Below are positions 47,034 through 56,250 of a DNA stretch of 64,000 nucleotides, one piece after another. The notes beneath the pieces are model-generated. The model made no database searches. It had not been told where the DNA came from and was given only the letters and a program-made list of their open reading frames with translations. Source of the DNA: Isoetes taiwanensis. Lineage: Eukaryota; Streptophyta; Lycopodiopsida; Isoetales; Isoetaceae. The position numbers and the translations under genes were made by a program. Position 1 is the stretch's first letter, and each line of letters begins with the position of its first letter. Location: NCBI GenBank assembly GCA_021234155.1, contig JAJEKV010000413.1:1-64000 (forward strand), written 5' to 3'.

Positions 47034-48406
47034 AGAGCTGGGCTCTGCGTCTTCCTCCATGGGAGTTGGAGGTTCAGGTGGTCGTTGGTGCTGAAGTAAG
47101 GTGATGCCTGGGCTGATGGTGAGAGCAGCCACAAACGCAACCTGTGGCAGAAAAGCAGTAGCCAAAGGTCGTGCTATGAGCAATTTCATGTTCATCCAGA
47201 CCGCAATATCCTAGCCCAGGACAACAATGGCAAGATCTCAACGTACGTATCAGCACAAGAGTAGACGTGTAGTAATTTATCTTCTTATGAACTGCCAAAG
47301 TTGATAAGGCATGAAGTGCCCACAATGATGCCTCGGCCTCAGCAGCAAGATCTCGTGCAACAAAGAGGACCTCCCGTTCCTTACATGCGGATAGGAAGAA
47401 GCGTGAGATGCTTCATCCAAAGTGGAGGTGTCGACTTCTTTGTCAATGTCCACAGACATTGCTTCTTCTTTGACTTCATCTTTCTCTTCCCGAGCATGAT
47501 CTTTATTCTCCAAAAAGTCCTCCCCTTCCTCATCGGGTTCCATGGTGACCTCAACATCATTGATATTGGGAACGTTAGGTCGCATAGCTGTGAAAGCTTC
47601 TGCAGAAGGTTTTGATGGGGCACCCTGCAACATCAAGTGTCGCAGCCTAGAAGGATATCCACGGGCTCAATATCCTCTGGCTAAAAGCTTAACAACCGCT
47701 GAACCTGTGGTGGAAACTCAGCTGGAGAAAAATTAAGGAAGTCGCCCATGCAATACTCATCGAGCTCATAGAGGACCTCAGTCTTCCGTTTGTGCTTGAG
47801 GTTGGCAATGAGACGGTAGATTCACATAATGTCGTCAAGCAGAAGATAGTCCTGCCCGCAGGCATAGACTACATGTATGGTATCCAGGCCAGTAAGCTTG
47901 GATCCCTGGCCCCAGGGTATTGGCATTTATTCGGTCAATTGCTTACATCGAACAAAATCGTCCTGACTGATGCACTCATCTTCCTCTTCAGTTGAGGGGA
48001 TTTGCATCTTCCCTTTCTCGGCAGGGATATCCTGATCTTCCATGTACTGGTCCATTAACATGGCTACGGCAAAGCGGACCTCAAAATAGGTCTGATCATC
48101 CAAGTGTATAATGGAAAGATGCTTAGCCCATCTAAAGAGGACCTTGGAGGTATGTCTGTCGTCCCCCATCATCTGCATCAGGATTTCTTGGCTAAAATAT
48201 AGCTGTGGGGGATTTTCTTTTGGAATATACTGGGGAACCATGTCTTGGATATAGAACTCAAAGAACTCGGCGTAGTTGGGGTGGACTTGCATGTTCCTAA
48301 TAAGATCTATATCCTGGAGCATATAGGGATGGAGAAGCTCAAAGGGAACCTGCGGATCCCAATGTTCCCCATCTAGATACCACTGTTGGTGTTCAGAGAA
48401 ATCCAT
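47034..48406 (-). pseudogene. Decayed ORF with acidic C-terminal region, unknown family
   Basis: The ATG at 48406 opens a 159-residue frame (MDFSEHQQWYLDGEHWDPQV, then a helical, Met/Gln-rich middle) that stops at 47927. Homologous-looking coding continues in other frames: 47277-47636 with PDEEGEDFLENKDHAREEKD and EEAMSVDIDKEVDTS, and a last frame ending PPEPPTPMEEDAEPSS at about 47034. The C-terminal half is very acidic, as in proteins that bind histones or other basic partners. That is only a compositional analogy. It lies downstream of the H3-like ORFs on the same strand, with a leader containing AGGGTT and an AATAAATAG upstream (about 48520-48530). Family not recognised. Confidence 0.45.
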
Positions 48407-48662
48407 GAAACAGGATCAAAGGAACAGAAGGAGAAAAGGTGCTTCAGTAAGACGAAAAGGAAGTGGGAACCCTAAAAGCAAAAGTAAATTTGAAACAGAC
48501 TAACTTCCAGTCAACTCATTGGCTATTTATTATTATTATTGTTATTTTTTCTAATTTCCTCTATTATTTATTTTATTTATTCATTCTATTTTTTTTTCCT
48601 TGAACATAACAAAAAATCTACACAAATTCCCATACAATATACACAAGACAAAAAGATTTACA
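48407..48662. other. AT-rich spacer upstream of the acidic ORF
   Basis: Contains TATTATTATTATT and a T-rich run. On the minus strand AATAAATAGCC could serve as a TATA element for the 48406 ORF. Confidence 0.35.
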
Positions 48663-49235
48663 TTTATATCAAAACAAATACACAATAAGATCGAGGTGCA
48701 AAACAAAAGTGTGATGCCCACCATCGGTGATCCCCTCGAATCCTCTGGGTAAGGTGCAAAACCTTTGGCATTATCAGAACGCGCTTGGTTTCAATAGCAC
48801 AAAGCTTAGCATCACCAAAAAGAGCCACCAAATAGTCCCCCATGGCCTCCTGCAAGGCAACGATGGCATGGGTCTGGAATCTGAGGTCGGTCTTAAATTC
48901 CTGGGCAATTTCCCGAACCAATTGCTAGAACGATAGCTTGCATAACATGAGCTTGATGGATTTTTGATACTTCCGAATCTCCCAAAGAGCTACCATGCCA
49001 GTTTTCCACCTAAGAGTATTTTTCTTGGCAGCTGTTGGCTTAGGGAGGGTCTTAATTGCTGTGGGACGGTATCCAGCCATGTTGAGCCAATCTTGGCGTC
49101 GACTAGAAGATGTGGCCTTGCCCATCCATCCCACAACTTGGATATATTCCTTATAGTTACCTCCCAACTTGTGCCACCTTCGTTTAATCGTGCATGGCTC
49201 AAGTTGATCGGCGTTCTGCTTAGCTTGGTTCTCAA
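48663..49235 (-). pseudogene. Histone H3-like core with premature stop and C-terminal extension
   Basis: The minus frame reads GMVALWEIRKYQKSIKLMLC, then after a [57 protein letters not shown] and LTQRIRGD. This is the histone H3 fold in full order (alpha-N, alpha-1, loop, alpha-2, alpha-3). The TAG (near 48926) stands at the conserved Gln of PFQRLVREIA. The arm before the fold (SSSRRQDWLNMAGYRPTAIK, TLPKPTAAKKNTLRWKTG) is unlike the canonical H3 tail, and the C-terminus continues past RIRGD with [10 protein letters not shown] and more, where H3 normally ends. Several buried positions are changed. It is closer to canonical H3 than to centromeric H3 in the fold. The gene is probably dead or a decayed variant. 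Confidence 0.85.
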
Positions 49236-49319
49236 TTGCTCGTTTGCTTTTCTATGGGCATATGTCTCTCCAGGGCTTGCTGAACTTCAGTCCTCCTAAG
49301 CATGTCAGTGATGTATCTA

Positions 49320-49933
49320 TCAGGCATGGCCCGCCTTTTCTAACTCTATAGTTTGTTGGCACTCAGAAGTAATATAGTCAAGGAAATGATCATATAAGAA
49401 ACCCTGAGTCTCCTCATCGTAATAGTACAAGGGTAAGGTAAGAGGGCATCCTTCAATGATAGCCTCCCCATTTCCCAAATATATATACCGAGCACCCCTA
49501 TCCGCTGGATCTCCATTGGCCGCTTCTCGTGCATCTGCCCCTATGGCCAGGTCCAAAACTCTCTGTGCCTCCACCCTCACGGTCTCCTCATCACTAGTGG
49601 TCGCTGACATAGGGGGATAGTACTTGATGAGGATCATGGCTTGGCCTAGCTGCTCCACGAGGGTGTATGTCTCACCCGCAGCATTAAGTTTGAGCAAGAA
49701 CCTCTCGGTCAGGTGGAAGATGGGGTAAGGCATCCGTCCTCTTACCTTGAGTTCGACCAGATGGGAAGCGTTGCTCTATTTTCATAGATCTTAATTGCCT
49801 CGAGTTCGACCAGAACGAAGCGCTAGACGAGTTGGTCGAGAAGGAGCTCAACTTTCTGGGGGTCTCCGGCAAGGTTATTTTCGAGCTCGACAAATAGATG
49901 TGTAATGTCAAGCATGTTATAAGTCTGGACCAT
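49320..49933 (-). pseudogene. Decayed ORF of unknown family upstream of the H3-like core
   Basis: From ATG 49933 the frame reads TYNMLDITHLFVELENNLAG and QKVELLLDQLV, then a TAG. A frameshift near 49745 leads to the 137-residue frame 49320-49733 (PIFHLTERFLLKLNAAGETY, later YYYDEETQGFLYDHFLDYIT, ending EKAGHA). The mix of helices and acidic residues looks like real former coding sequence, but I recognise no family. The H3-like core begins about 85 bases downstream on the same strand, so the two could have been one protein or neighbours in one transcript. A promoter with TATA box lies at 50118-50138. Confidence 0.5.
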
Positions 49934-50117
49934 GGCTTATGGAGGTAAAGGAGAGAGACGCTGAGGTACAAGGTCGGGAGTCTGGCTATGGTGGAAGCAA
50001 CTTAAATCTGACAGTTATGGCGACTGGAGGAGGTAGGAAAAGACACAAAGAGGTCGGGAGGAAAAGTTACCCTGGAGCTGAGAGTAACTTGTGAGGTGCT
50101 AATGAATGGGCAAGCTT

Positions 50118-50138
50118 CTATTTATAGAGAAACCCTAA
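50118..50138 (-). promoter_or_regulatory. TATA box and telobox upstream of the 49.9 kb ORF
   Basis: On the minus strand CTATAAATAG (50118-50127) follows TTAGGGTTT (50130-50138) after two bases. The TATA box is about 185 bases upstream of the ATG at 49933. Teloboxes with TATA boxes are common in plant histone and ribosomal protein promoters. Confidence 0.6.
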
Positions 50139-50307
50139 TTTGAAAATCTTAGAATTTGGGACATTTTGGTCGTTTTGAGGTGGGAACTAGTATTTCTAGG
50201 ATAAATGAGGTCATAGACAAGGATTAGACTCTCAGAAAGTTCCATTGCAACAATCCCCATGTGATTTGAAGTTACTTTGGTTGAGTTATGAAGGTCTAAA
50301 AACTTGA

Positions 50308-50376
50308 CCACTCACATCATGCACCAGGAGGCAATTAGAATTATTCTGATGTGGTCCCTGTGCATAATGCGAGTGG
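50308..50376. repeat. 69-bp palindromic element, copy 1
   Basis: Begins CCACTCACATCATGC and ends GCATAATGCGAGTGG, which are imperfect inverses. The centre TTAGAATTATTCTGA is nearly palindromic. It is one of four copies with exactly the same length. It lies between the Lys-rich ORF (51.5-50.6 kb) and the TATA box of the 49.9 kb ORF. Confidence 0.85.
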
Positions 50377-50640
50377 TGGGCACTTGCTTGAATCAAAGCT
50401 GTGTCAAAATGGCGGAATGATGGAGTATTCTTGATCTACTCAATGAGTAAGGCTCGGATTTACCTTCTTTTTTCATTTTTGGTGCATCTAACTGGGTGAA
50501 CCCAAAATCTTATATAGATGCCAACCAAACTTTATCTTGGGATAAACCTAGCTAGATACAGATCTTTAGGCATACAGACGACCCTTTTCACATGCAATGC
50601 ACATGGTTACTTTTTGAATTGACGAACTCGTGCAAAACTT
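50377..50640. other. Spacer between palindrome copy 1 and the Lys-rich ORF
   Basis: No gene; probably 3' flank of the minus-strand ORF that ends at about 50842 or further left. Confidence 0.3.
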
Positions 50641-51509
50641 CTCGAGCCAAGTGTGCAAAGCTCACGGGGGAAATCAACAACCCATAACTTCTCTGATAAG
50701 ATCCTTCATTGCTCTGGCGTCGATTGAGTCTCGTCTATCTTCGCTGCCTTCTTCGGGTCCTTTGGTTCTTCTGATGGCAGCTTTAAACTTTCCATATCTT
50801 TGTCGGCTTCACGCTCTGCACAAATCGTACATTGTGAATATTAAGTATTTCAAATACTCGTCATACATCTTCTTATAGACCTTGTACTCGGCCGTCCTCT
50901 TCTTATACACTCTATCAGTGTTTAGAGTGTAAGCATCTCTCACTGCCTTACCTTCCTTTTTGGCATCAAGATCCAACCATACTAGATATGGCAGTGGGGC
51001 AGGGGCGTTGGTATCATCGCAAGGGTCTGCTTCTGTGGTAGCTCCTTTCTATGCAGATATGAGTTCCTCCTGTATGATAGCTTGATCTTCTGGCTATCTT
51101 GAAGATCGGGTGCTTTGTGGAGTGCATCCAACGTCCTTTTTCCTGCAACATGATCCCAGAGTAGGCAATATGCACTGTCTGTCTCAGTGTCAGACGAAGA
51201 TGGTGAGTCTTCTTTTTGGGGTCTCTCGGCTATTTTAATAACTGCATGGGTCTTCTTCAGTTTCCTCCTCGGAGGATCTTTTGCTGTCATATCCTTCCCC
51301 TTGGCCTCCTCTTCCTTCCTTCTCCTCGTTGTGCATGTGTCAAACTTCTCTCTCCTCCAGGATACCTTGGTCTTCTTTCTATGCTTGGTCTCCTCTTCAT
51401 TCTGCTTTCTCTTCTTTGCCTCTTCAGCCTTCTGTTCTACTGCATGAACTTGGGTGCTCAGCTTTTCGGCTTTTGACGGCTTCCTTGCAGTCTATTTAGT
51501 GGGGGCCAT
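50641..51509 (-). pseudogene. Decayed Lys-rich ORF beginning with a histone H3-like tail
   Basis: The minus frame from ATG 51509 reads MAPTK, TAG, TARKPSKAEK. Canonical H3 begins MARTKQTARKS, so eight of the first ten positions agree and the TAG stands at Gln. Residues equivalent to H3 Lys4, Arg8 and Lys9 are kept. A highly charged, coiled-coil-like stretch follows (EQKAEEAKKRKQNEEETKHR), then a basic block (PPRRKLKKTHAVIKIAERP) and an acidic Ser cluster (SPSSSDTETDS). After a frameshift near 50985 the reading continues WLDLDAKKEGKAVRDAYTLN and YKKMYDEYLKYL, stopping near 50820. No enzyme domain is recognised. It could be a histone-tail mimic or the tail of a split H3 gene. TATA box at 51614-51623. 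Confidence 0.55.
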
Positions 51510-51613
51510 GTTCAGCATAAGCTTGATCGCCTCATTGGCACCAAAAAAGTGGCTTGCAGGTCAGAGCTTGGCAAGATGAAAAAAAAAAACATTAATTCGG
51601 GTGCCTCGGGGGT

Positions 51614-51650
51614 CTACTTATAGGGTTGGCATTTTTTAGGGTTTCTTATG
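51614..51650 (-). promoter_or_regulatory. TATA box and telobox upstream of the Lys-rich ORF
   Basis: On the minus strand AAACCCTAA (about 51637-51645) is followed by CTATAAGTAG (51614-51623), about 105 bases upstream of the ATG. The layout resembles the 49.9 kb ORF promoter. Confidence 0.55.
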
Positions 51651-51734
51651 GAAAATTCAAGTTACTTAACTGTTTAGATAACGGGTGTTTGGCGGCTGCA
51701 AACATATCTTTTCTTTAAGGAGCTTTCTTTCCCA

Positions 51735-51803
51735 CCACTCACATCATGCGCCAGGACCTAATTAGAATTATTCTAAAGGGCTATCAACGCATGGTGCGAG
51801 TGG
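51735..51803. repeat. 69-bp palindromic element, copy 2
   Basis: Begins CCACTCACATCATGC and ends GCATGGTGCGAGTGG, with 13 of 15 terminal positions paired. Centre TTAGAATTATTCTAA is a perfect palindrome around one base. It lies about 110 bases upstream of the TATA box of the Lys-rich ORF. Confidence 0.85.
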
Positions 51804-53395
51804 TCGCTCTGAATATGTAGCATAATAATAGGGGGTTTTCTTTGTGTTTTTGTACGCTTTTCACAAAGGTTTTCCTAAGATTTCATGGCGTATTCGAATG
51901 GATGTACTAATGCGTACATCTAGAGTGCACCATTTCTTAGTCGTTGATTTAGCTTTTTTTTTTTTCAATGGTCTAACATCCAAGGGCTCAGAACAGAAGC
52001 CCTCTTTTTTATTTTAGAGGCATGCAAGCCCTCTTTTTTATTTTAGAGGCATGCAAGCCTCGTGGATAGCATTTTAGGGCATTCTTTGCCCTAAAGCTTT
52101 GGCCATGAACCACTGTTGAAAAGATATTTGAAGCGGCCGATTTTACTGCGAGGTTTTCTTTGGAAGAATTTGAGTATCTTGAATTTAATAACCGGTGCAA
52201 ATCCAGGGCAAACTACGCACCGATTCTCACAAAATTAGCGGGGAAGACTTTGGAAATTTTAACGCGATCGGGTCGCCCAATTTAATGTTTCTTCTCCCGG
52301 TTAGATTCGAATGCTGGGAAGAGAGATTTAACGGCCTTAAGACCATCCTCTTCACATGGCTATCCTTATGCGAGCTCGAATTCTGGATTAGCCTTAGCAC
52401 CAGCACCAGCTCCAGCTCCTACGGCACAGAATCTGTTGCAACAGATATCCACTGGTTCTTGGCCAGAAAATAAATGTACTGGCTTCATTTTGTGTTTCTT
52501 GTAGGATTAGCGATGTTGTTCTTAAGGCTTACATGTACTTGAATGGCGGCAGGCGGATCGGAGAAATTTGGAAGAAAAAGTTAGCAACGTTAAACAAAAT
52601 GGTATTTGGAATTTCTAAATGCCTTGACTCTATGAAGGGGGATTTGGAGCAGCTGAAGATTTCAATAAAAGAGGCCTTTTCAGAATGTATGATTCTTGAT
52701 GTTGTTTTATTGTGATCAGTCTTTGCTAGTCATGGATTTCTGTTTCCGGCTTCTATTTTTTATTTGGACGCTGAAGCTAAAGCTGACTGGATGCCGACTT
52801 CTATCTTCTCTTTGGATGCCGATTGGAGTTGAAGAAACGTTCCTTTAGGAGGTAACGACCTCTTCTTTTAACAGAAATCAAAGCTACGGCTTAAAAGATT
52901 CCACTGATAGGTTTTAAGGGGGATCTTTTTACCCGGCAATGAAGTAATGGAACAAGCTCCAATAGATCGTAATTTGAAGGAAATGTTGTATAAAAATGGC
53001 TGAAGGAAATGTTCTATAAAAATGGGTTTCAATCATAAGTAGGCAGTTCCACCAGTAGATATGTTTTGCATGATTTTTGTGTCTCCGAGTTTGTTATTCC
53101 TCTGAATGTCTTTTTATTTCTGATTTTGGTTCACAGCTACTCCAAGATTTCGTTTGATTCAGATGGGCGATTCCATTTTCTATATTTAATTTCGTTTTGT
53201 CCTTCATCCTCTTAATTTTGTTTTGAAGGACGACTTAATCTCTGTGATGCATAATGAAATGAAGGTCTTTAATTTATCTTGCTTGTTCTCCTGTTTACTG
53301 TCTCAGGTTTCTGTGCAAGAGACACCAAGTTCTTCCAAAAAGTAAGACCAGAGTCTGTGTTCCATCCTCTTAGCAACTCTGCAATTATGATTAGG
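51804..53395. other. Intergenic, partly repetitive
   Basis: The word ATATGTAGCATAATAA followed by AGGGGGTTTTCTTTGTG (51812-51848) recurs at 55208-55246. A 34-bp unit (CCCTCTTTTTTATTTTAGAG plus GCATGCAAG) is duplicated at about 51998-52059. The plus frames at 52195-52473 and 52533-52715 read like possible protein (for example GGRRIGEIWKKKLATLNKMV) but are not recognised. Confidence 0.4.
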
Positions 53396-53515
53396 TCCAA
53401 CTGTAGAAATGAAGATCAAGTTCATCCATCTCCTGTTGCCACGCAATGAAAGAAAGGTCTTTCAAGAAATCAGCAAGTTCATCCATCTCCTGTTGCCACG
53501 CAATGCACAAGTAAA
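53396..53515. repeat. Short tandem duplication
   Basis: CAAGTTCATCCATCTCCTGT followed by TGCCACGCAATG occurs at about 53418 and 53475. Confidence 0.7.
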
Positions 53516-54197
53516 GAAAGGCAGATCTGCAAAATGTATGCACATCAAAGAAGAACACCCTAGAGCGAACAAAAGCTCTTGATAGTTCTTCAAAGGCATG
53601 CAAAGCCGCAAAGGAAGAATGCTATAACGGTATCCTTAGTACATATTGTCTTGGGTAACCAATTGTATCCAGTATATAGAATATGTAGCTTGAAGAAGGT
53701 AGGTATCAGTTATTGTGATTTGACTTCCCGGGTGGTTCATTTTGTAGGCAAAAAATTTACAGAAACAGAAATTTCCATGATGGTCGTCTTGTCATTGTTA
53801 GCATGTTTCTAAATTCTTAGTTTTGTTGTTGCACTTGTTCTTTTCAAATCTTGGTCTTGAACTAATGTTTTGTTTTTTAATAATGTGTTACCATTTGTCT
53901 ATTATCTATCATGGTATTATGTCACACTTAATATTAGGACTTCGAATCTAATGGCTTGTTTTTAGCTCTACTACAATTTTCTATTATGATTCATATGCAT
54001 GCAGAGATTATATGCACAATATTACATGCACTACGGAATCTCCATGCACAAATATTACATGCACAATATTACATGCACAATATTACATGCAGAAGTGTTT
54101 CTAAAATTGTTACATGCATTTATGGATTTCTTAGTGCCCTTCCATCCATCATTAGAGTATTAGGTAATGTCTATATCTACACCTTTACACCATCCTT
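53516..54197. other. Intergenic with ATGCACAATATTAC repeats
   Basis: The word TGCACAATATTACA recurs three to four times at about 54012-54090. No gene is recognised. Confidence 0.45.
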
Positions 54198-54802
54198 AAG
54201 GCCCCGAAGGGGCCAAAAATTTTTTTAGTTAACACAAACCATTAACACACAACTACCATTAACATTATTAACACAAACCATTGCATTTGACACATTTAAA
54301 TTAAAATCCCCCTTAAACCCCCTTTGGTTTGGGTGCATATTCACACGGGGGGTTACGTAGGGCAGCGAGAGCCCCAAAAAATTTACAATACATATACAAA
54401 ATTAACACCATTAAGTACATTCTCTCAAACCTTATAGTATTTTGCAAATCTTAATATACAGTATACAAAAACTTGTACATGCATACCCCACAAACGAGGA
54501 TTGCTATATGCGGTCCGGATCTTGGAATAAAGGGCAAATATGCCCATCCGACTCGTTGCCGAGCGTCACCCGCGATGTGAATATGCACCCAAACCAAAGG
54601 GGGTTTAAGGGGGATTTTAATTTAAATGTGTCAAATGCAATGGTTGTGTTAATTAATGTCAATGGTAGTTATGTGTTGGTTGTTAATGTCAATGGTTGTT
54701 ATGTATTGGTTGTTATGTGTTGGGGGGTTTAATTTTCACATGTTGGATGTTAATGGTTTGTGTTGCAAAAAGTTTTGGCCTTCGGGGCCTTTAGAAACAT
54801 CG
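54198..54802. mobile_element. Fold-back element A, long inverted arms
   Basis: The left arm starts TAAGGCCCCGAAGGGGCCAA (about 54198) and runs through CCCCCTTAAACCCCCTTTGG to about 54345. The right arm is its inverse from about 54575 (CCAAACCAAAGGGGGTTTAA) to GGCCTTCGGGGCCTTTAG at about 54802. The right arm contains extra tandem copies of TTGGTTGTTATGT-like words. The loop (about 54346-54574) is unique to this family. No transposase frame is seen, so the element is non-autonomous. Confidence 0.8.
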
Positions 54803-55304
54803 CCCCCACAAGGTATTGGTTTCCGATTCTACAATGTAGTCTTTGCAAAACCCCTTTTGTTTCCTTCCTAAGATTTCTTTGCAGATTCAAGTTTAGGCCC
54901 TCTGTTTTGCTTCCAACTCTTGGATATTCCCGGGCTTGGGATTGTTCATAGCGTGCGACCTTTAGCTTCAATCAACAAGCGGATTCTTATGCACAACATC
55001 TGCGGATTATTCCCGCCCTTTTCCATGTCCTTGAGATCAATCAAGCGGTGGCCACAAGAATGCATTTATATTGTAGGTTTGGAACTTTAATCGAACCATA
55101 AGGTGAATCATGCATTACCTTTAAGCTAAAGATGGAGCATCCAAAATCATATGGATTGATAAACAATGGTGTCATTGTGAAAGAGAAATAGTTGTAGCGG
55201 AAGTAACAATATGTAGCATAATAACAGGGGGTTTTCTTTGTGTTGCAAACTTTATGACTTTTAGAATAATGGGATCAATCTGTTCTATCTATTCTATTCT
55301 ATTC
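54803..55304. other. Spacer between fold-back elements
   Basis: No recognised gene. It includes the second copy of the AGGGGGTTTTCTTTGTG repeat (55208-55246) and a short (TATTC)n run at 55287-55312. Confidence 0.4.
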
Positions 55305-56250
55305 TATTCTATGGTAACTTTTACTTATGTTCTATTTGTTTTATTGTGATCAAATGCAAAAGCTACATGTGATGAAAGCCTCAAATAAAATCTAGTTTTT
55401 TCTGGTTTGAATTCTAAATTTTTGTCACATCAGGGTGGCGTCCCTAAGGCCAGAAGGGAACCAAAAATTTTTGCAACACAAACCATTAATATTTAACATA
55501 TAAAAATTAAATATCTCAACACATAACAACCATTGACATTAACAACCAACACATAACTACCATTGACATTAATTAACACAACCATTGGGTCCAACACATT
55601 TAAATTAAAATCCCCCTTAAACCCCCTTTGGTTTGGGTGCATATTCACCGGGGGGACGGCGTTGAGCAACGAGTCGTTGGATAGGCATATTCACCCCTTA
55701 TTCTTTAATCTATACCGCATGCGTAAAGTTCCTCGTTTGTGGGGTATGCAAGTACAAAATTTGCTATCTTGTATAACAAGATTCGCAGCAAAATACTATA
55801 AGATTTCAAGAAAAATACTATATGGTGTTGATTTAAATGCGTGCAAAATACAATTATGAGGGCTCTCGGCGCCCTACGTCACCCCCCCGGTGAATATGCA
55901 CCCAAACCAAAGGGGGGTTTAAGGGGGATTTTAATTTAAATGTGTTGGACCCAATGGTTGTGTTAATTAATGTCAATGATAGTTATGTGTTGGTTGTAAT
56001 GTCAATGGTTGTTATGTGTTGGTTGTTATGTGTTGGGGGATTTAATTTTTATATGTTGGATGTTAATGGTTTGTGTTGCAAAAAAAAACTTTGGTACAGA
56101 CGTCACCCCTCCCAGGATGTGACAAAAATTTTAGAATTCAAACCAGGAAAAAAACTAGAATTCATTTGAGGCTTTCATCACCTGTAGCTTTTGAATTTGA
56201 TCACAATAAAACAAATAGAACATAAGTAAAAGTTACCATAATATGCCCAA
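55305..56250. mobile_element. Fold-back element B, inverted arms of about 330 bp
   Basis: The arms pair from ATGGTAACTTTTACTTATGT (about 55311) with its inverse ACATAAGTAAAAGTTACCAT (about 56221-56240), through TTTTGTCACATC, AACACAAACCATTAA and CCCCCTTAAACCCCCTTTGG, to a loop at about 55655-55880. Inner arms and loop belong to the same family as element A, but the outer roughly 130 bp of each arm are absent from A. The loop is in the opposite orientation relative to A. Confidence 0.85.

Noticed and set aside
20039-51494. Reassigned TAG codon read as Gln
   Set aside because: PBA1 and RPL27 terminate with TAG at the normal protein length, and the affected ORFs also have frameshifts, so decay is the simpler explanation.
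47034-51509. Endogenous giant-virus segment, because of histone-like ORFs and intergenic palindromes
   Set aside because: No viral hallmark gene (capsid, polymerase, packaging ATPase) is seen, promoters look plant-like and the ORFs are few; composition alone is not enough.
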